Under the pieces are notes generated by a model, which worked only from the letters and a program-made list of their open reading frames with translations, made no database searches and was not told the origin of the DNA. Shown here piece after piece: positions 1-9,476 of a stretch of 64,000 nucleotides of DNA. Origin of the DNA: Arthrobacter antioxidans. GTDB lineage: Bacteria; Actinomycetota; Actinomycetes; Actinomycetales; Micrococcaceae. Made by a program: the position numbers and the translations under genes. The first letter of the stretch is position 1, and each line of letters opens with the position of its first letter. The stretch covers positions 2,666,001 to 2,730,000 of the forward strand of contig NZ_CP095501.1 in NCBI RefSeq assembly GCF_023100725.1, given 5' to 3'.

Positions 1-1
1 G

Positions 2-1204
2 TACTTCCGCGACCTGGGCGAGATCCACCTCTGGCGCCAGCACAACAAACTCGTCCAGGGCGAGAAGCTCTGGGAGACGGCACGGCGCACCATGCCCGGT
101 TATCGGGCCGGCAATGTCTGCTGGTGGTACGCGATGGGCATGTCCACGGATCTGGTGGTCACCCCGCGTCCGATCTACCACGCCGACGGCCGCAAGTCGC
201 CCGACGCCTATGTCCGACCGCCCTCGCTGCACGACGAACTGACCGGCCCCTTCGGCGACTTCCCCCTCTTCCAGTACTGGGGACCCACCGCCTCGATCCG
301 CTCGACCGAGTGGATCGCCCGCTCCACCGAGCACCTCCTGCGCACGGCATCCCTCGACCTGCTCATGGCGTACCTGCCGCACCTCGACTACGACCTCCAA
401 CGCTTCGGACCGACCAGCCCGCAGGCAGTCGAGGCCGCCTCCGCACTGGATGCGGTGCTGGCACCGCTGCTCGACTCCGCCCTCGCGCACGGCGTGGACG
501 TCGTCGCCGTCTCCGAGTACGGCATCGAGGATGCGCACCGGCCCGTCCATGTGAACCGCATCCTCCGCCGCGAGAAGCTGCTGGAGGTCTACGAACAGGA
601 CGGCAGGGAGCAGCTCGACCCGTGGACCTCCCGGGCCTTCGCGGTCGCGGACCATCAGGTCTGCCACGTCTACGTCGCGGACCCGGCGGACGTCCCCCGC
701 GTCGCCGCGCTGCTCCGCGGGGTGCCGGGCGTCGATGAGGTCCTCGACCGCGAGGCGCAGGCCCGCTACGGCCTCGACCACGAGCGCTCCGGCGAGCTGG
801 TGGTGGTGGCCGAACCCGGCGCGTGGTTCACCTACTACTTCTGGCTGGACGACGACCGGGCACCCGACTATGCCCGGGGCGTCGACATCCACCGCAAACC
901 GGGTTACGACCCGGCCGAGCTGTTCTTCGATCCCGCGGACCCGTGGGCGAAGGCGAAGGGGGGCCTCAACCTGCTGAAGAAGAAGGCAGGTCTCCGGTAT
1001 GCGATGAACCTGGTTCCGCTCGATCCCGGCCACGTCAGGGGCACCCATGGCAGGCTCCCGTCGAAGCCCGGGGAGGCACCCCTGGTGATCTCGTCGAATC
1101 CCGACGTACCCGCTGCCGCGGCCCGCTTCCTGGAGCGCGGACGCCCTGTCCCCGCAGCGTCGGTGAAGGACCTGGTCCTCGGCATGCAGGGGATCCGGTC
1201 CTGA
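2..1204 (+). CDS. Alkaline phosphatase superfamily phosphodiesterase, 5' end cut by the window
   Basis: The open frame enters from the left edge, so the first visible codon is base 2 and the real start lies outside; 400 residues are visible. Motifs fit the type I phosphodiesterase/nucleotide pyrophosphatase branch of the alkaline phosphatase fold: a YLPHLDYDLQRFGP stretch near visible residue 120, an AVSEYGIEDAHRPVHVN stretch where the family has its metal-binding Asp-His pair, and HRKPGYDPAELF towards the C-terminus. By family it should hydrolyse phosphodiester or phosphomonoester bonds with two bound metals. Substrate cannot be read from the sequence. No signal peptide can be judged because the N-terminus is missing. 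Confidence 0.75.
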   Translation, partial: YFRDLGEIHLWRQHNKLVQGEKLWETARRTMPGYRAGNVCWWYAMGMSTDLVVTPRPIYHADGRKSPDAYVRPPSLHDELTGPFGDFPLFQYWGPTASIRSTEWIARSTEHLLRTASLDLLMAYLPHLDYDLQRFGPTSPQAVEAASALDAVLAPLLDSALAHGVDVVAVSEYGIEDAHRPVHVNRILRREKLLEVYEQDGREQLDPWTSRAFAVADHQVCHVYVADPADVPRVAALLRGVPGVDEVLDREAQARYGLDHERSGELVVVAEPGAWFTYYFWLDDDRAPDYARGVDIHRKPGYDPAELFFDPADPWAKAKGGLNLLKKKAGLRYAMNLVPLDPGHVRGTHGRLPSKPGEAPLVISSNPDVPAAAARFLERGRPVPAASVKDLVLGMQGIRS

Positions 1205-1289
1205 CCGCGGGAGGCAGCGGAGCGCCGTAGCGCGGGTCCGACGCCTGGGGCGGGAGAGGCACCGCGTGGGGGTCGACGGCGCACCTCGG

Positions 1290-1295
1290 TAGGAT
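1290..1295 (+). promoter_or_regulatory. -10 box of a leaderless promoter for dapD
   Basis: TAGGAT followed by exactly six bases and then the ATG at 1302. Transcription would begin at or next to the start codon. No good ribosome binding site lies between, and no clear -35 box is seen. Confidence 0.55.
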
Positions 1296-1301
1296 TGCTG
1301 T

Positions 1302-2279
1302 ATGACTCCTCCCACGCCCAGCTCATCCATGTCCGCTCCCGGGCGCCCGGCCGGCGGCCTCGGCCTCGCCACCGTCACCGCCGACGGGACCGTCCTGGAC
1401 ACCTGGTACCCCTCCCCCTGGACCGGCGAGCCCACCATGGACGACGCCGCGGCGACCGGCCTGCGGGACACGCTCGAGGCCCTCGCGGAGTCCGGCGTGG
1501 ACAACGCCCGGCACGTGACGCAGCGGGTCGTCGACCTGGTCGTGGACCTCGACGACGCCCCGGCCGGGACCGAGGACGCCTACCTGAGGCTCCACCTCCT
1601 GTCCCACCGGCTCGTCCAGCCCAACACCATCTCCCTCGACGGCATCTTCGGCCTGCTGGCCACCGTGGTGTGGACCAACTACGGGCCGGTCCCCGTGGAC
1701 GGTTTCGAGACGGTCCGTGCCGCGCTGCGGGCCCGCGGGCCCGTGTCCGTCCACGGCATCGACAAGTTCCCGCGCATGGTCGACTACGTGGTCCCGGCGG
1801 GCGTCCGGATTGCCGACGCCGACCGCGTACGGCTCGGCGCCCACCTGGCCGACGGCACCACCGTGATGCACGAGGGCTTCGTGAACTTCAATGCCGGGAC
1901 CCTCGGCCGATCGATGGTCGAGGGTCGTATCTCGGCGGGCGTCGTCGTCGGGGACGGCTCGGACATCGGCGGAGGGGCCTCGATCATGGGGACACTCTCC
2001 GGCGGCGGGAAGGAACGCATCACCATCGGCGAGCGGTGCCTGCTCGGTGCCGAGTCCGGCGTGGGGATCTCCCTCGGTGACGACTGCGTCGTCGAAGCCG
2101 GGCTCTACCTCACGGCAGGCACGAAGGTGACGCTGCAGGACGGGTCGCTGGTCAAGGCCACGACGCTCTCCGGGGAGGCAGGCATCCTCTTCCTGCGCAA
2201 CTCCGCCACGGGCGCCGTCGAGGCCCGTCCCCGCAGCGGCGAGGGCATCGCCCTCAACCCGGCCCTGCACGCGAACTAG
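1302..2279 (+). CDS. dapD: 2,3,4,5-tetrahydropyridine-2,6-dicarboxylate N-succinyltransferase
   Basis: Transfers succinyl from succinyl-CoA to tetrahydrodipicolinate in the succinylase route to meso-diaminopimelate and lysine. The 325 residues match the actinobacterial DapD type: an N-terminal domain with [14 protein letters not shown], then a left-handed beta-helix beginning near [20 protein letters not shown] and running through [27 protein letters not shown] and [14 protein letters not shown]. The end, [13 protein letters not shown], is also typical. ATG 1302 is chosen because of the leaderless -10 box just upstream; an in-frame ATG at 1329 is possible. dapC, the next step but one, is also in this window (6511-7665), though not co-transcribed. 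Confidence 0.95.
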   Translation: MTPPTPSSSMSAPGRPAGGLGLATVTADGTVLDTWYPSPWTGEPTMDDAAATGLRDTLEALAESGVDNARHVTQRVVDLVVDLDDAPAGTEDAYLRLHLLSHRLVQPNTISLDGIFGLLATVVWTNYGPVPVDGFETVRAALRARGPVSVHGIDKFPRMVDYVVPAGVRIADADRVRLGAHLADGTTVMHEGFVNFNAGTLGRSMVEGRISAGVVVGDGSDIGGGASIMGTLSGGGKERITIGERCLLGAESGVGISLGDDCVVEAGLYLTAGTKVTLQDGSLVKATTLSGEAGILFLRNSATGAVEARPRSGEGIALNPALHAN

Positions 2280-2282
2280 CGC

Positions 2283-3161
2283 ATGTCCCCGCGGCCACCG
2301 TCGGCTGCCGTCCGGCGACGACGGCGACAGCTCCGGACCGGCGCCATGCTCGCCGGGCTCGCCGCCGTCGCCGTCGGCGGGACCGCCGCCGCCCTCCACC
2401 AGCTGGACGGGAGCGAGGTCCTGGTCCGGGAGCGGTGCAGCGCGACGGTGGGAGCGGACACCTTCGAGCTCACCCCGGAGCAGACCGGCAATGCCGCGCT
2501 CATCGCCGGCGTCGCCGTGAACCGTGGGCTCCCTGCCCGTGCGGCGTCGATCGCCATCGCGACGGCGGTCCAGGAGTCCCGGCTGGAGAACATCGACTAC
2601 GGGGACGACGCCGGACCGGACTCCCGGGGGCTGTTCCAGCAGCGCCCCTCGCAGGGCTGGGGGACCCAGGAGCAGGTCATGACGCCCCTCTATGCGGCGG
2701 GCGCCTTCTACGACGCCCTCGTGAAGGTCCCGGGGTACGAGACGCTGCCGATCACCGAGGCCGCCCAGACGGTCCAGCGCTCCGCCTACCCCACGGCGTA
2801 CGCCGACCACGAGCCGGAGGGCCGGGCCTTCGCGTCCGCGCTGACCGGCCAGTCCCCCGCGGCCCTGGACTGTACCCTCCGCGAACCCTCCGCCGCCGGT
2901 GATCCTTTCGCCGTCTCGACCGCGGCCGGGGAGGTCTTCGGTCCGTTCGGCACGACGGTGGACGGGACGCGCCTCACGCTGGAGGCAGCGGATGCCAGGG
3001 GCTGGGCGGTCGCGCAGTGGGCGGTGGCGAACGCGTCCGCCCTGCAGATCACCTCGGTGGCGTTCTCCGGCCTCGAATGGGTCCGGGCGGACGGCGGCTG
3101 GTCGTCGACGACGACCGAGACCGGGACGGTGACCATCACCGTCGCGGGGGCGACACCCTGA
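2283..3161 (+). CDS. Membrane-anchored or secreted lysozyme-like protein
   Basis: 292 residues, starting 3 bp after the dapD stop, so probably co-transcribed with it. An Arg-rich N-terminus is followed by one hydrophobic segment at about residues 20-40, which anchors or exports the protein. Residues 60-190 hold a domain common in actinobacteria that I relate to the lysozyme/transglycosylase fold: IATAVQESRLENIDYGDD with a candidate catalytic Glu, then SRGLFQQRPSQGWGT. Such proteins are sometimes mislabelled heavy metal transporters. The C-terminal 90 residues resemble no family I know. A cell-wall role is inferred from the fold and export signal only. Confidence 0.65.
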   Translation: MSPRPPSAAVRRRRRQLRTGAMLAGLAAVAVGGTAAALHQLDGSEVLVRERCSATVGADTFELTPEQTGNAALIAGVAVNRGLPARAASIAIATAVQESRLENIDYGDDAGPDSRGLFQQRPSQGWGTQEQVMTPLYAAGAFYDALVKVPGYETLPITEAAQTVQRSAYPTAYADHEPEGRAFASALTGQSPAALDCTLREPSAAGDPFAVSTAAGEVFGPFGTTVDGTRLTLEAADARGWAVAQWAVANASALQITSVAFSGLEWVRADGGWSSTTTETGTVTITVAGATP

Positions 3162-3185
3162 TGACCGGCGCGAGGCGGCCCGGGC

Positions 3186-3800
3186 TCAGGCGAGCACCCT
3201 GATGACCGGCTCCACGAAGCTGCGGAAGGAGCGCTCGTCGTCGAACAGGTCCTGGCAGATCAGGATCTTGTCCGGTTCCACCCACCAGGCCCGTCGACCG
3301 GCCAGCGGCAGTTCGACGACCTCCAGCGTGAAGGGGCGGGCCGGGCGCCCCAGCTCGAGTTCGGACTCCTGGATGATCCGGGCGAGCAGCCGATCCATGC
3401 TGTCCGCACCCCTGGCCCCCACCCGGAGAACGTACTCGGCGCACCGCTCCGCCGCCCACGCCATCGCTGCCCCGAAGTGTGCCCGCAGGAGGGCCTTCAG
3501 CGCCGCCATGCCGTCCAGCGCCTCGAACTGCGGCGGGAGCGGCAGGACCGCGTCCCCGATGCGGTGCATGAGCAGGGTGTGCCACCACGCCTCCCACTCG
3601 ACGCGCAGGGCCGCCCGTCCACCCATCGGCGCGGTCAGGCGCCGGGTCTCGACCCTCCGCACCGCCGGGGTCAGGGGCGGGAGCGCCGGCAGTCCCGTGC
3701 CCTGCAGCCCCGCGCAGTCCCTGAGGTACAGCGCCACGAGCAGCACCTCCGAGGTGTCCACCGTGAAGTACGCGCTGTAACCGGGGTCGGCGTACGACAT
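3186..3800 (-). CDS. Conserved hypothetical protein, 204 aa
   Basis: ATG at 3800 with a strong Shine-Dalgarno (aaggagg) just upstream. The open frame continues far 5' across galE on the other strand, but that part is a shadow of galE and is excluded. The product is soluble, with many Trp and Arg residues (for example EWEAWWHTLL and AWWVEPDKILICQDLF) and no membrane segment or known catalytic motif. It converges with the upstream lysozyme-like gene with only 24 bp between the stops. I do not recognise the family and give no function. Confidence 0.7.
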   Translation of the reverse strand: MSYADPGYSAYFTVDTSEVLLVALYLRDCAGLQGTGLPALPPLTPAVRRVETRRLTAPMGGRAALRVEWEAWWHTLLMHRIGDAVLPLPPQFEALDGMAALKALLRAHFGAAMAWAAERCAEYVLRVGARGADSMDRLLARIIQESELELGRPARPFTLEVVELPLAGRRAWWVEPDKILICQDLFDDERSFRSFVEPVIRVLA

Positions 3801-3938
3801 GGGCCTCCTTCGGAGCCTTTCGGGTTTCCCTTCTACAGTAATCCCAGGACCCCGCCGGCTCCAGAGGCTCCGGCCACGGCGGGCCGTCGCCACTCGGGCC
3901 GTGCCCGTGGCATCCCCTCCCTCCCGCGGGGATGCACC

Positions 3939-3944
3939 TAGGAT
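3939..3944 (+). promoter_or_regulatory. -10 box of a leaderless promoter for galE
   Basis: TAGGAT, then six bases, then the GTG start at 3951. Same layout as upstream of dapD, ispH and others in this window. Confidence 0.5.
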
Positions 3945-3950
3945 GGGAGC

Positions 3951-4976
3951 GTGAAAATACTCGTTACCGGTGGCAGCGGCTACATCGGCTCGCACACCGT
4001 CCTGACCCTGCTCGAGCACGGCCACGACGTCGTGGTCGTCGACAACCTGCTGAACTCCACCGAGACCTCGCTGGAACGGGTCGCAGCCCTCACCGGCCGC
4101 ACCCCGACCTTCCACCGGGCCGATCTCCTCGACGAACCCCGGCTGCGTGCCATCTTCGCCGAGGAGAAGGTGGACGCCGTCATCCACTTCGCGGGACTCA
4201 AGGCCGTCGGCGAATCGGTGGAGAAGCCGCTGTACTACTACCACAACAACGTGGGCGGCACCCTGAACCTGCTGCGGGTCATGGACGACGCCGATGTGCG
4301 CACCCTGGTCTTCAGCTCGTCGGCCACCGTCTACGGCGCCTCCGAGGAGGTGCCCCTGACCGAGAAGCTCCCCCTCGACGCGGTGAACCCCTACGGGCGC
4401 ACGAAGGAGCAGATCGAGGACATCCTGACGGATCTCGGTGCCGCGGATCCCCGCTGGAACATCGCACTGCTGCGGTACTTCAACCCCGTGGGGGCCCACT
4501 CCTCGGGCACCATCGGCGAGGACCCCACGGGCATCCCCAACAACCTCCTGCCGTTCGTGGCGCAGGTGGCAGTGGGCCGTCGAGAGAAGGTGCTGGTCTT
4601 CGGCAACGACTACCCCACGCCGGACGGCACCGGGGTGCGCGACTACATCCACGTGGTGGACCTGGCCGAGGGGCACCTCGCCGCCCTGGACTATCTGGTG
4701 GCCCGCGGCGGGGTGCACATCTGGAATCTCGGGACGGGCACCGGCTCCTCCGTCCTCGAGGTCCTCGGGGCGTTCTCCGCGGCGGTCGGCCGCGACATCC
4801 CCTACGAGTTCGCGCCCCGCCGACCGGGCGACGCCGCCGTCAGCTACGCCGACCCGTCCTCGGCCCTCGCCGACCTCGGCTGGTCCGCCACCCGGACCCT
4901 CGCGGAGATGTGCGAGGACCACTGGCGCTGGCAGAAGAACAACCCGCAGGGCTACGCGACCGCCGACGGGACCTGA
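3951..4976 (+). CDS. galE: UDP-glucose 4-epimerase
   Basis: Interconverts UDP-galactose and UDP-glucose, feeding the Leloir pathway and cell-surface glycans. 341 residues, the usual length. The N-terminal NAD-binding loop is GGSGYIGSH (residues 7-15), followed by VVVVDNL. The short-chain dehydrogenase catalytic residues are present: the SSSATVYG stretch and YGRTK (Tyr-x-x-x-Lys) near residue 150. RYFNPVGAH and the C-terminal RRPGDAAVSYADP are also typical. GTG is the start because it directly precedes MKILVTGG and has a -10 box six bases upstream. It stands alone and ends at a strong terminator. Confidence 0.95.
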   Translation: MKILVTGGSGYIGSHTVLTLLEHGHDVVVVDNLLNSTETSLERVAALTGRTPTFHRADLLDEPRLRAIFAEEKVDAVIHFAGLKAVGESVEKPLYYYHNNVGGTLNLLRVMDDADVRTLVFSSSATVYGASEEVPLTEKLPLDAVNPYGRTKEQIEDILTDLGAADPRWNIALLRYFNPVGAHSSGTIGEDPTGIPNNLLPFVAQVAVGRREKVLVFGNDYPTPDGTGVRDYIHVVDLAEGHLAALDYLVARGGVHIWNLGTGTGSSVLEVLGAFSAAVGRDIPYEFAPRRPGDAAVSYADPSSALADLGWSATRTLAEMCEDHWRWQKNNPQGYATADGT

Positions 4977-4996
4977 CCCGGCCCAGGCACGGAACG

Positions 4997-5035
4997 ACGA
5001 CGGCCGCCCACCTCCAGGAGGTGGGCGGCCGTCGT
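4997..5035. terminator. Bidirectional terminator between galE and gltA
   Basis: Perfect inverted repeat with arms at 4997-5015 and 5017-5035, between two convergent genes. No long T run, as is common in this group. Confidence 0.8.
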
Positions 5036-5058
5036 TCGTCCGGACGGGCCGGCGCGGG

Positions 5059-6339
<1,281 letters not shown>

Positions 6340-6510
6340 TGATTCTCCTTCAGGAGCTGGAGCGCGGTCATCGCCACAAATCATCGCTTCACACGAGGGC
6401 AGAGGTCACCCCGGGATCAGCACATTCACGCCAAACGCTACCGTCAGCGAGCCCCCGATCACTAATCCTGCTGCCCTGCGGTGCCCGGGAGCAAGGACGA
6501 GTACGGCGGG

Positions 6511-7665
6511 TCAGCGCGGAGCGTCCGCGAGACGCGTCACGGCGGCCCGGATCCGCTCGTCGCTCCCCGTGAGCGCCATCCTGATGAAGCCGTGCCCGGC
6601 ATCGCCGTAGAACGTTCCCGGGCCCGCGAGGATCCCGAGCCCGGCGAGCCGGTCGATGGTGTCCCACGTGGGCCTCCCCTCGGACGCCCAGAGGTACAGT
6701 CCGGCCACCGAGCCGCTGATCGTGAAGCCCGCGGCCTCGAGGGCCGGGACGAGCAGGGCCCGACGGCGACGGTACAGGTCCTTCTGTGCGGCCACGTGGG
6801 CGTCGTCCCCGAGCGCCACCCGCATGGCCTCCTGCACCGGGTACGGCACGATCATGCCGGCGTGCTTGCGGGAGTTGACGAGGTTGGCGATGATCGCCGG
6901 GTCCCCGGCCGTGAACGCGGCCCGGTAGCCGGCGAGGTTGGACTGCTTGCTCAGCGAGTAGACGGCCAGCAGGTTCTCCTGGGATCCGCCGCACACCCGC
7001 GGGTCGAGGACGCTGGGCACGGGCTCGCCGCCCTCCGCGGGGTCCCAGCGGCCCCAGCCCAGCTCGCCGTAGCATTCGTCGGATGCGACCACCGCGCCGA
7101 GCGAGCGGGCGTCGTCGACGACCGTCCGCAGGCCCTCGACGTCGAGCACCTCGCCCGTCGGATTGCCGGGCGAATTGATCCAGACGAGGCGGACGCGGGC
7201 CCGCACGTCCGCGGGCAGGTCCGCGAGGGAGTCCGCGGCGACCGGCGTGGCCCCCGCGAGGTGGGCGCCGACGTCGTACGTGGGGTAGGCGACGGAGGGC
7301 CGAACGACGACGTCACCCTCGCCCAGTCCCAGCAGCAGGGGGAGCCACGCGACGAGCTCCTTGGAGCCGACGGTGGGCAGGATGTCCGCGGGGTCGAGCC
7401 CCGGCACTCCCCTGCGCCGCGCGAACCAGGCGCTGATCGCCTCGCGGAGCGCGGCCGTGCCGTGGGTGGTCGGGTAGCCGTGCGCGTCGGCGGCGGCGGC
7501 GAGCGCCGCCTGGATGAGGTCCGGCGTCGGATCCACGGGCGTGCCGATGGACAGGTCCACCAGGCCTCCGGGGTGGCCGGACGCGGTCCTCCGGTAGGGC
7601 ACCAGCGCGTCCCACGGGTAGTCGGGCAGGTGCAGGCCGAACGGCGTCGGCTCCCCGGCCACCAC
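6511..7665 (-). CDS. dapC: Succinyldiaminopimelate aminotransferase
   Basis: Pyridoxal-phosphate fold type I enzyme for N-succinyl-diaminopimelate in lysine and peptidoglycan precursor synthesis. 384 residues. Motifs are the INSPGNPTGEVL segment, SDECYGELGW, and SLSKQSNLAGYR with the PLP lysine. It begins with GTG directly after the fdxA stop, with no gap, so the two genes are translationally linked. The fdxA-dapC order is characteristic of actinobacteria, which separates it from other class I aminotransferases. Confidence 0.92.
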   Translation of the reverse strand: MVAGEPTPFGLHLPDYPWDALVPYRRTASGHPGGLVDLSIGTPVDPTPDLIQAALAAAADAHGYPTTHGTAALREAISAWFARRRGVPGLDPADILPTVGSKELVAWLPLLLGLGEGDVVVRPSVAYPTYDVGAHLAGATPVAADSLADLPADVRARVRLVWINSPGNPTGEVLDVEGLRTVVDDARSLGAVVASDECYGELGWGRWDPAEGGEPVPSVLDPRVCGGSQENLLAVYSLSKQSNLAGYRAAFTAGDPAIIANLVNSRKHAGMIVPYPVQEAMRVALGDDAHVAAQKDLYRRRRALLVPALEAAGFTISGSVAGLYLWASEGRPTWDTIDRLAGLGILAGPGTFYGDAGHGFIRMALTGSDERIRAAVTRLADAPR

Positions 7666-7992
7666 CTACGCGGGCTGGTTCTGGGGTGGCAGGACCGCGA
7701 TGATGGGGTGGTCGAAGCCCGTGTTGCCGACCTTCGCCGCGCCGCCGGGCGAGCCGAGGTCGTCGAAGAACTCGACGTTGGCCTTGTAGTACTCGGCCCA
7801 CTGCTCGGGGGTGTCGTCCTCGTAGTAGATCGCCTCGACCGGGCACACGGGTTCGCACGCGCCGCAGTCCACGCACTCGTCGGGGTGGATGTAGAGCGAC
7901 CGCTCGCCCTCATAGATGCAGTCGACAGGGCACTCCTCGATACAGGCCTTGTCCTTGACATCCACGCATGGCTGCGCGATTACGTAGGTCAC
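7666..7992 (-). CDS. fdxA: 7Fe ferredoxin
   Basis: Small electron carrier of 108 residues with one [3Fe-4S] and one [4Fe-4S] cluster. The first Cys group is near QPCVDVKDKACIEECPVDC and the second is DECVDCGACEPVCPVEA, both within residues 8-55. The C-terminal extension (EWAEYY-like and PQNQPA end) is typical of the actinobacterial 7Fe type. The start is GTG 7992, giving TYVIAQPC at the N-terminus. First gene of a two-gene unit with dapC; the physiological electron partner is not indicated. Confidence 0.95.
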   Translation of the reverse strand: MTYVIAQPCVDVKDKACIEECPVDCIYEGERSLYIHPDECVDCGACEPVCPVEAIYYEDDTPEQWAEYYKANVEFFDDLGSPGGAAKVGNTGFDHPIIAVLPPQNQPA

Positions 7993-8125
7993 TTCCCACG
8001 CCTTTCCTGGTGACTGGGGTCGGGCTGACGCACCCGTGGTGCGGGTTCCAGCTTAACGCAACGGCCCGCCCCGGCAGGACCAGGGCGTCCCCGGCACCGC
8101 AGCCCCGCGGTTCACCGCCAGGGCC

Positions 8126-8131
8126 TACCCT
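8126..8131 (+). promoter_or_regulatory. -10 box of a leaderless promoter
   Basis: TACCCT, six bases, then GTG at 8138. Supports the GTG as the start of the small gene that follows. Confidence 0.45.
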
Positions 8132-8137
8132 TGAGGC

Positions 8138-8374
8138 GTGCAGACACCCGCCGCCCTCCTCGCCTCGCTCCCCCTCGGCACGCGGGTCGTCGTCCGGCGT
8201 CGCATCGACGCCGGGGTCACGGACTCGCTCGGCGACCTCGTGGCGGTCGACGGGACCGCCTGCACGGTGCGGACCCGCAGGGGGGACGACGTCGTGCTCC
8301 TCGCCGACGTCACCGCGGCGCGGCCGGTGCCACCACCTCCGCCACGCCGCGCGCCGCGCAGGACGACGCCGTAG
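8138..8374 (+). CDS. Small protein resembling the SH3-like domain of Rv0428c-type acetyltransferases
   Basis: 78 residues, divergent from fdxA. The core reads GTRVVVRRRI, DSLGDLVAVDG and VRTRRGDDVVLLADV, a short all-beta pattern like the SH3-like barrel found in front of the GNAT domain in Rv0428c. Here the acetyltransferase part is absent and the protein ends in a Pro/Arg-rich tail. GTG 8138 is preferred because of the leaderless -10 box. A stand-alone regulatory or binding domain is possible. The family link is from memory of the pattern and no function can be given. Confidence 0.55.
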   Translation: MQTPAALLASLPLGTRVVVRRRIDAGVTDSLGDLVAVDGTACTVRTRRGDDVVLLADVTAARPVPPPPPRRAPRRTTP

Positions 8375-8431
8375 CGGCACACCGCCCCCGCCGGCCGGGT
8401 CGGCGGGCGGACCGTCCCACCCGGAATCAGT

Positions 8432-8449
8432 GATTGGGACCTGCCAATC
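8432..8449. promoter_or_regulatory. Palindromic operator upstream of the ArsR-type regulator
   Basis: GATTGG and CCAATC arms are perfect inverted repeats with a 6-bp spacer. The site ends 18 bp before the -10 box, so it covers the -35 region. It is a good candidate autoregulatory site. Confidence 0.5.
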
Positions 8450-8466
8450 CCGCGGGCGATCTCCCG

Positions 8467-8472
8467 TACAAT
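8467..8472 (+). promoter_or_regulatory. -10 box of a leaderless promoter for the ArsR-type regulator
   Basis: TACAAT, six bases, ATG at 8479. It also decides the start, since no ribosome binding site is present. Confidence 0.6.
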
Positions 8473-8478
8473 CGGCGC

Positions 8479-8973
8479 ATGGACTCAGACGAGGATCTCC
8501 AGGCCCGGGGCCGGGCGCTCAGCTCACCCGTCAGGCTCAGGATCCTGCGGCTGTGCCTGCACCGGGCGCGGACCAACAAGGAGATTGCGGAGGCCCTGGG
8601 CCTCAACCCGGCGACGACGCTCCACCACGTCAGGACCCTGCTCACCACCGGGTTCCTCGCCGCCGAGGACACCCGCGTGGGCAACCGCGGGGCGAAGGAG
8701 ATCCCGTACCGCGCCACCGGACTGTCGCGGAACGGCCGCCTGCCGGACTCCGCGCCCGTCCTCGTGGAGACGTTCCTGCAGGAGATCGAGGGCCTGGAGG
8801 CGTCCGAGATCGACATCTGGCGCGTCGGCGTCCGGCTGAACGACGAGCACCGCGCCGAGATGATGGGGCGCATCCGGGACGTCTTCGAGGACTACGCGCG
8901 CCGCGGGCCGGACGTGGACGGCACCGCGACCTCCGTCATGCTGGCCCACCACCTCGACCGTACGGCCGACTGA
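8479..8973 (+). CDS. ArsR-type winged-helix transcriptional regulator
   Basis: 164 residues. Residues 8-70 form a winged helix: LSSPVRLRILRLCL, TNKEIAEALGLNPATTLHHVRTLL as the recognition region, then the wing AAEDTRVGNRGAKEIPY. The C-terminal half (EIEGLEASEIDIWRVGVRL onward) is a ligand or dimer domain without Cys clusters, so metal sensing is unlikely. ATG 8479 follows a leaderless -10 box, and a perfect inverted repeat at 8432-8449 covers the -35 region. Autoregulation is therefore likely. The downstream gene is on the opposite strand, so its targets are unknown. Confidence 0.8.
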   Translation: MDSDEDLQARGRALSSPVRLRILRLCLHRARTNKEIAEALGLNPATTLHHVRTLLTTGFLAAEDTRVGNRGAKEIPYRATGLSRNGRLPDSAPVLVETFLQEIEGLEASEIDIWRVGVRLNDEHRAEMMGRIRDVFEDYARRGPDVDGTATSVMLAHHLDRTAD

Positions 8974-8996
8974 GGGCGGGCCCCTCCCCCGGGTCC

Positions 8997-9455
8997 CTAG
9001 CGCTGCCGGAGCACGACGACGCCCCGCACCACCGCGGCGAGCGTGGCGATGAGCACGCCGAAGAGCCAGAGGTTCCCCGCGAGTGCCGTGCCCGGGGCCG
9101 CCGTCGAGGACCCGGTGAGGATGAGCGTCTTCGATGATCGCGAGAGCAGCGCCACGATCCCGTACGCGATGGCCCCCGCCAGCGCCGTCATCATGACGTT
9201 CCGTGCCCACAGGCCGCACAGCAGGAACAGGCTGCCCGCCAGGAGCAGGGCGGCCAGCGCTCCGACGGGAACGGCGACCCCGCCCACGAAGAGCAGGTGG
9301 CCGTGCAGCGCAGTCCCGAGGACTCCCGCCGCCACCCCGGCCGCCACCGCGCCCGCGATCGCCGCGGGGCGCCGCGGCGCTTCGGGAGGGGGCGCCGGGA
9401 ACGACGAACGCCGGTCCTTCCCGGCAGGGAAGGGACCGGCGTCGTCGTAGGCCAT
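8997..9455 (-). CDS. Four-helix membrane protein downstream of typA
   Basis: 152 residues with a Pro-rich cytosolic N-terminus followed by four hydrophobic helices at about residues 30-50, 53-75, 82-105 and 125-150. It starts 22 bp after the typA stop on the same strand, so it probably shares the typA transcript. Small membrane proteins in this position are common in Arthrobacter relatives, but I know of no assigned function. Confidence 0.7.
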   Translation of the reverse strand: MAYDDAGPFPAGKDRRSSFPAPPPEAPRRPAAIAGAVAAGVAAGVLGTALHGHLLFVGGVAVPVGALAALLLAGSLFLLCGLWARNVMMTALAGAIAYGIVALLSRSSKTLILTGSSTAAPGTALAGNLWLFGVLIATLAAVVRGVVVLRQR

Positions 9456-9476
9456 GGTGCTGACGTGCCGTCGGGA

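Noticed and set aside
3154..3210. 16-bp direct repeat (3154-3169 and 3195-3210)
   Set aside because: The two copies lie at the ends of converging genes, one in coding sequence. I could not link them to a mobile element or function, so it is probably a local duplication.
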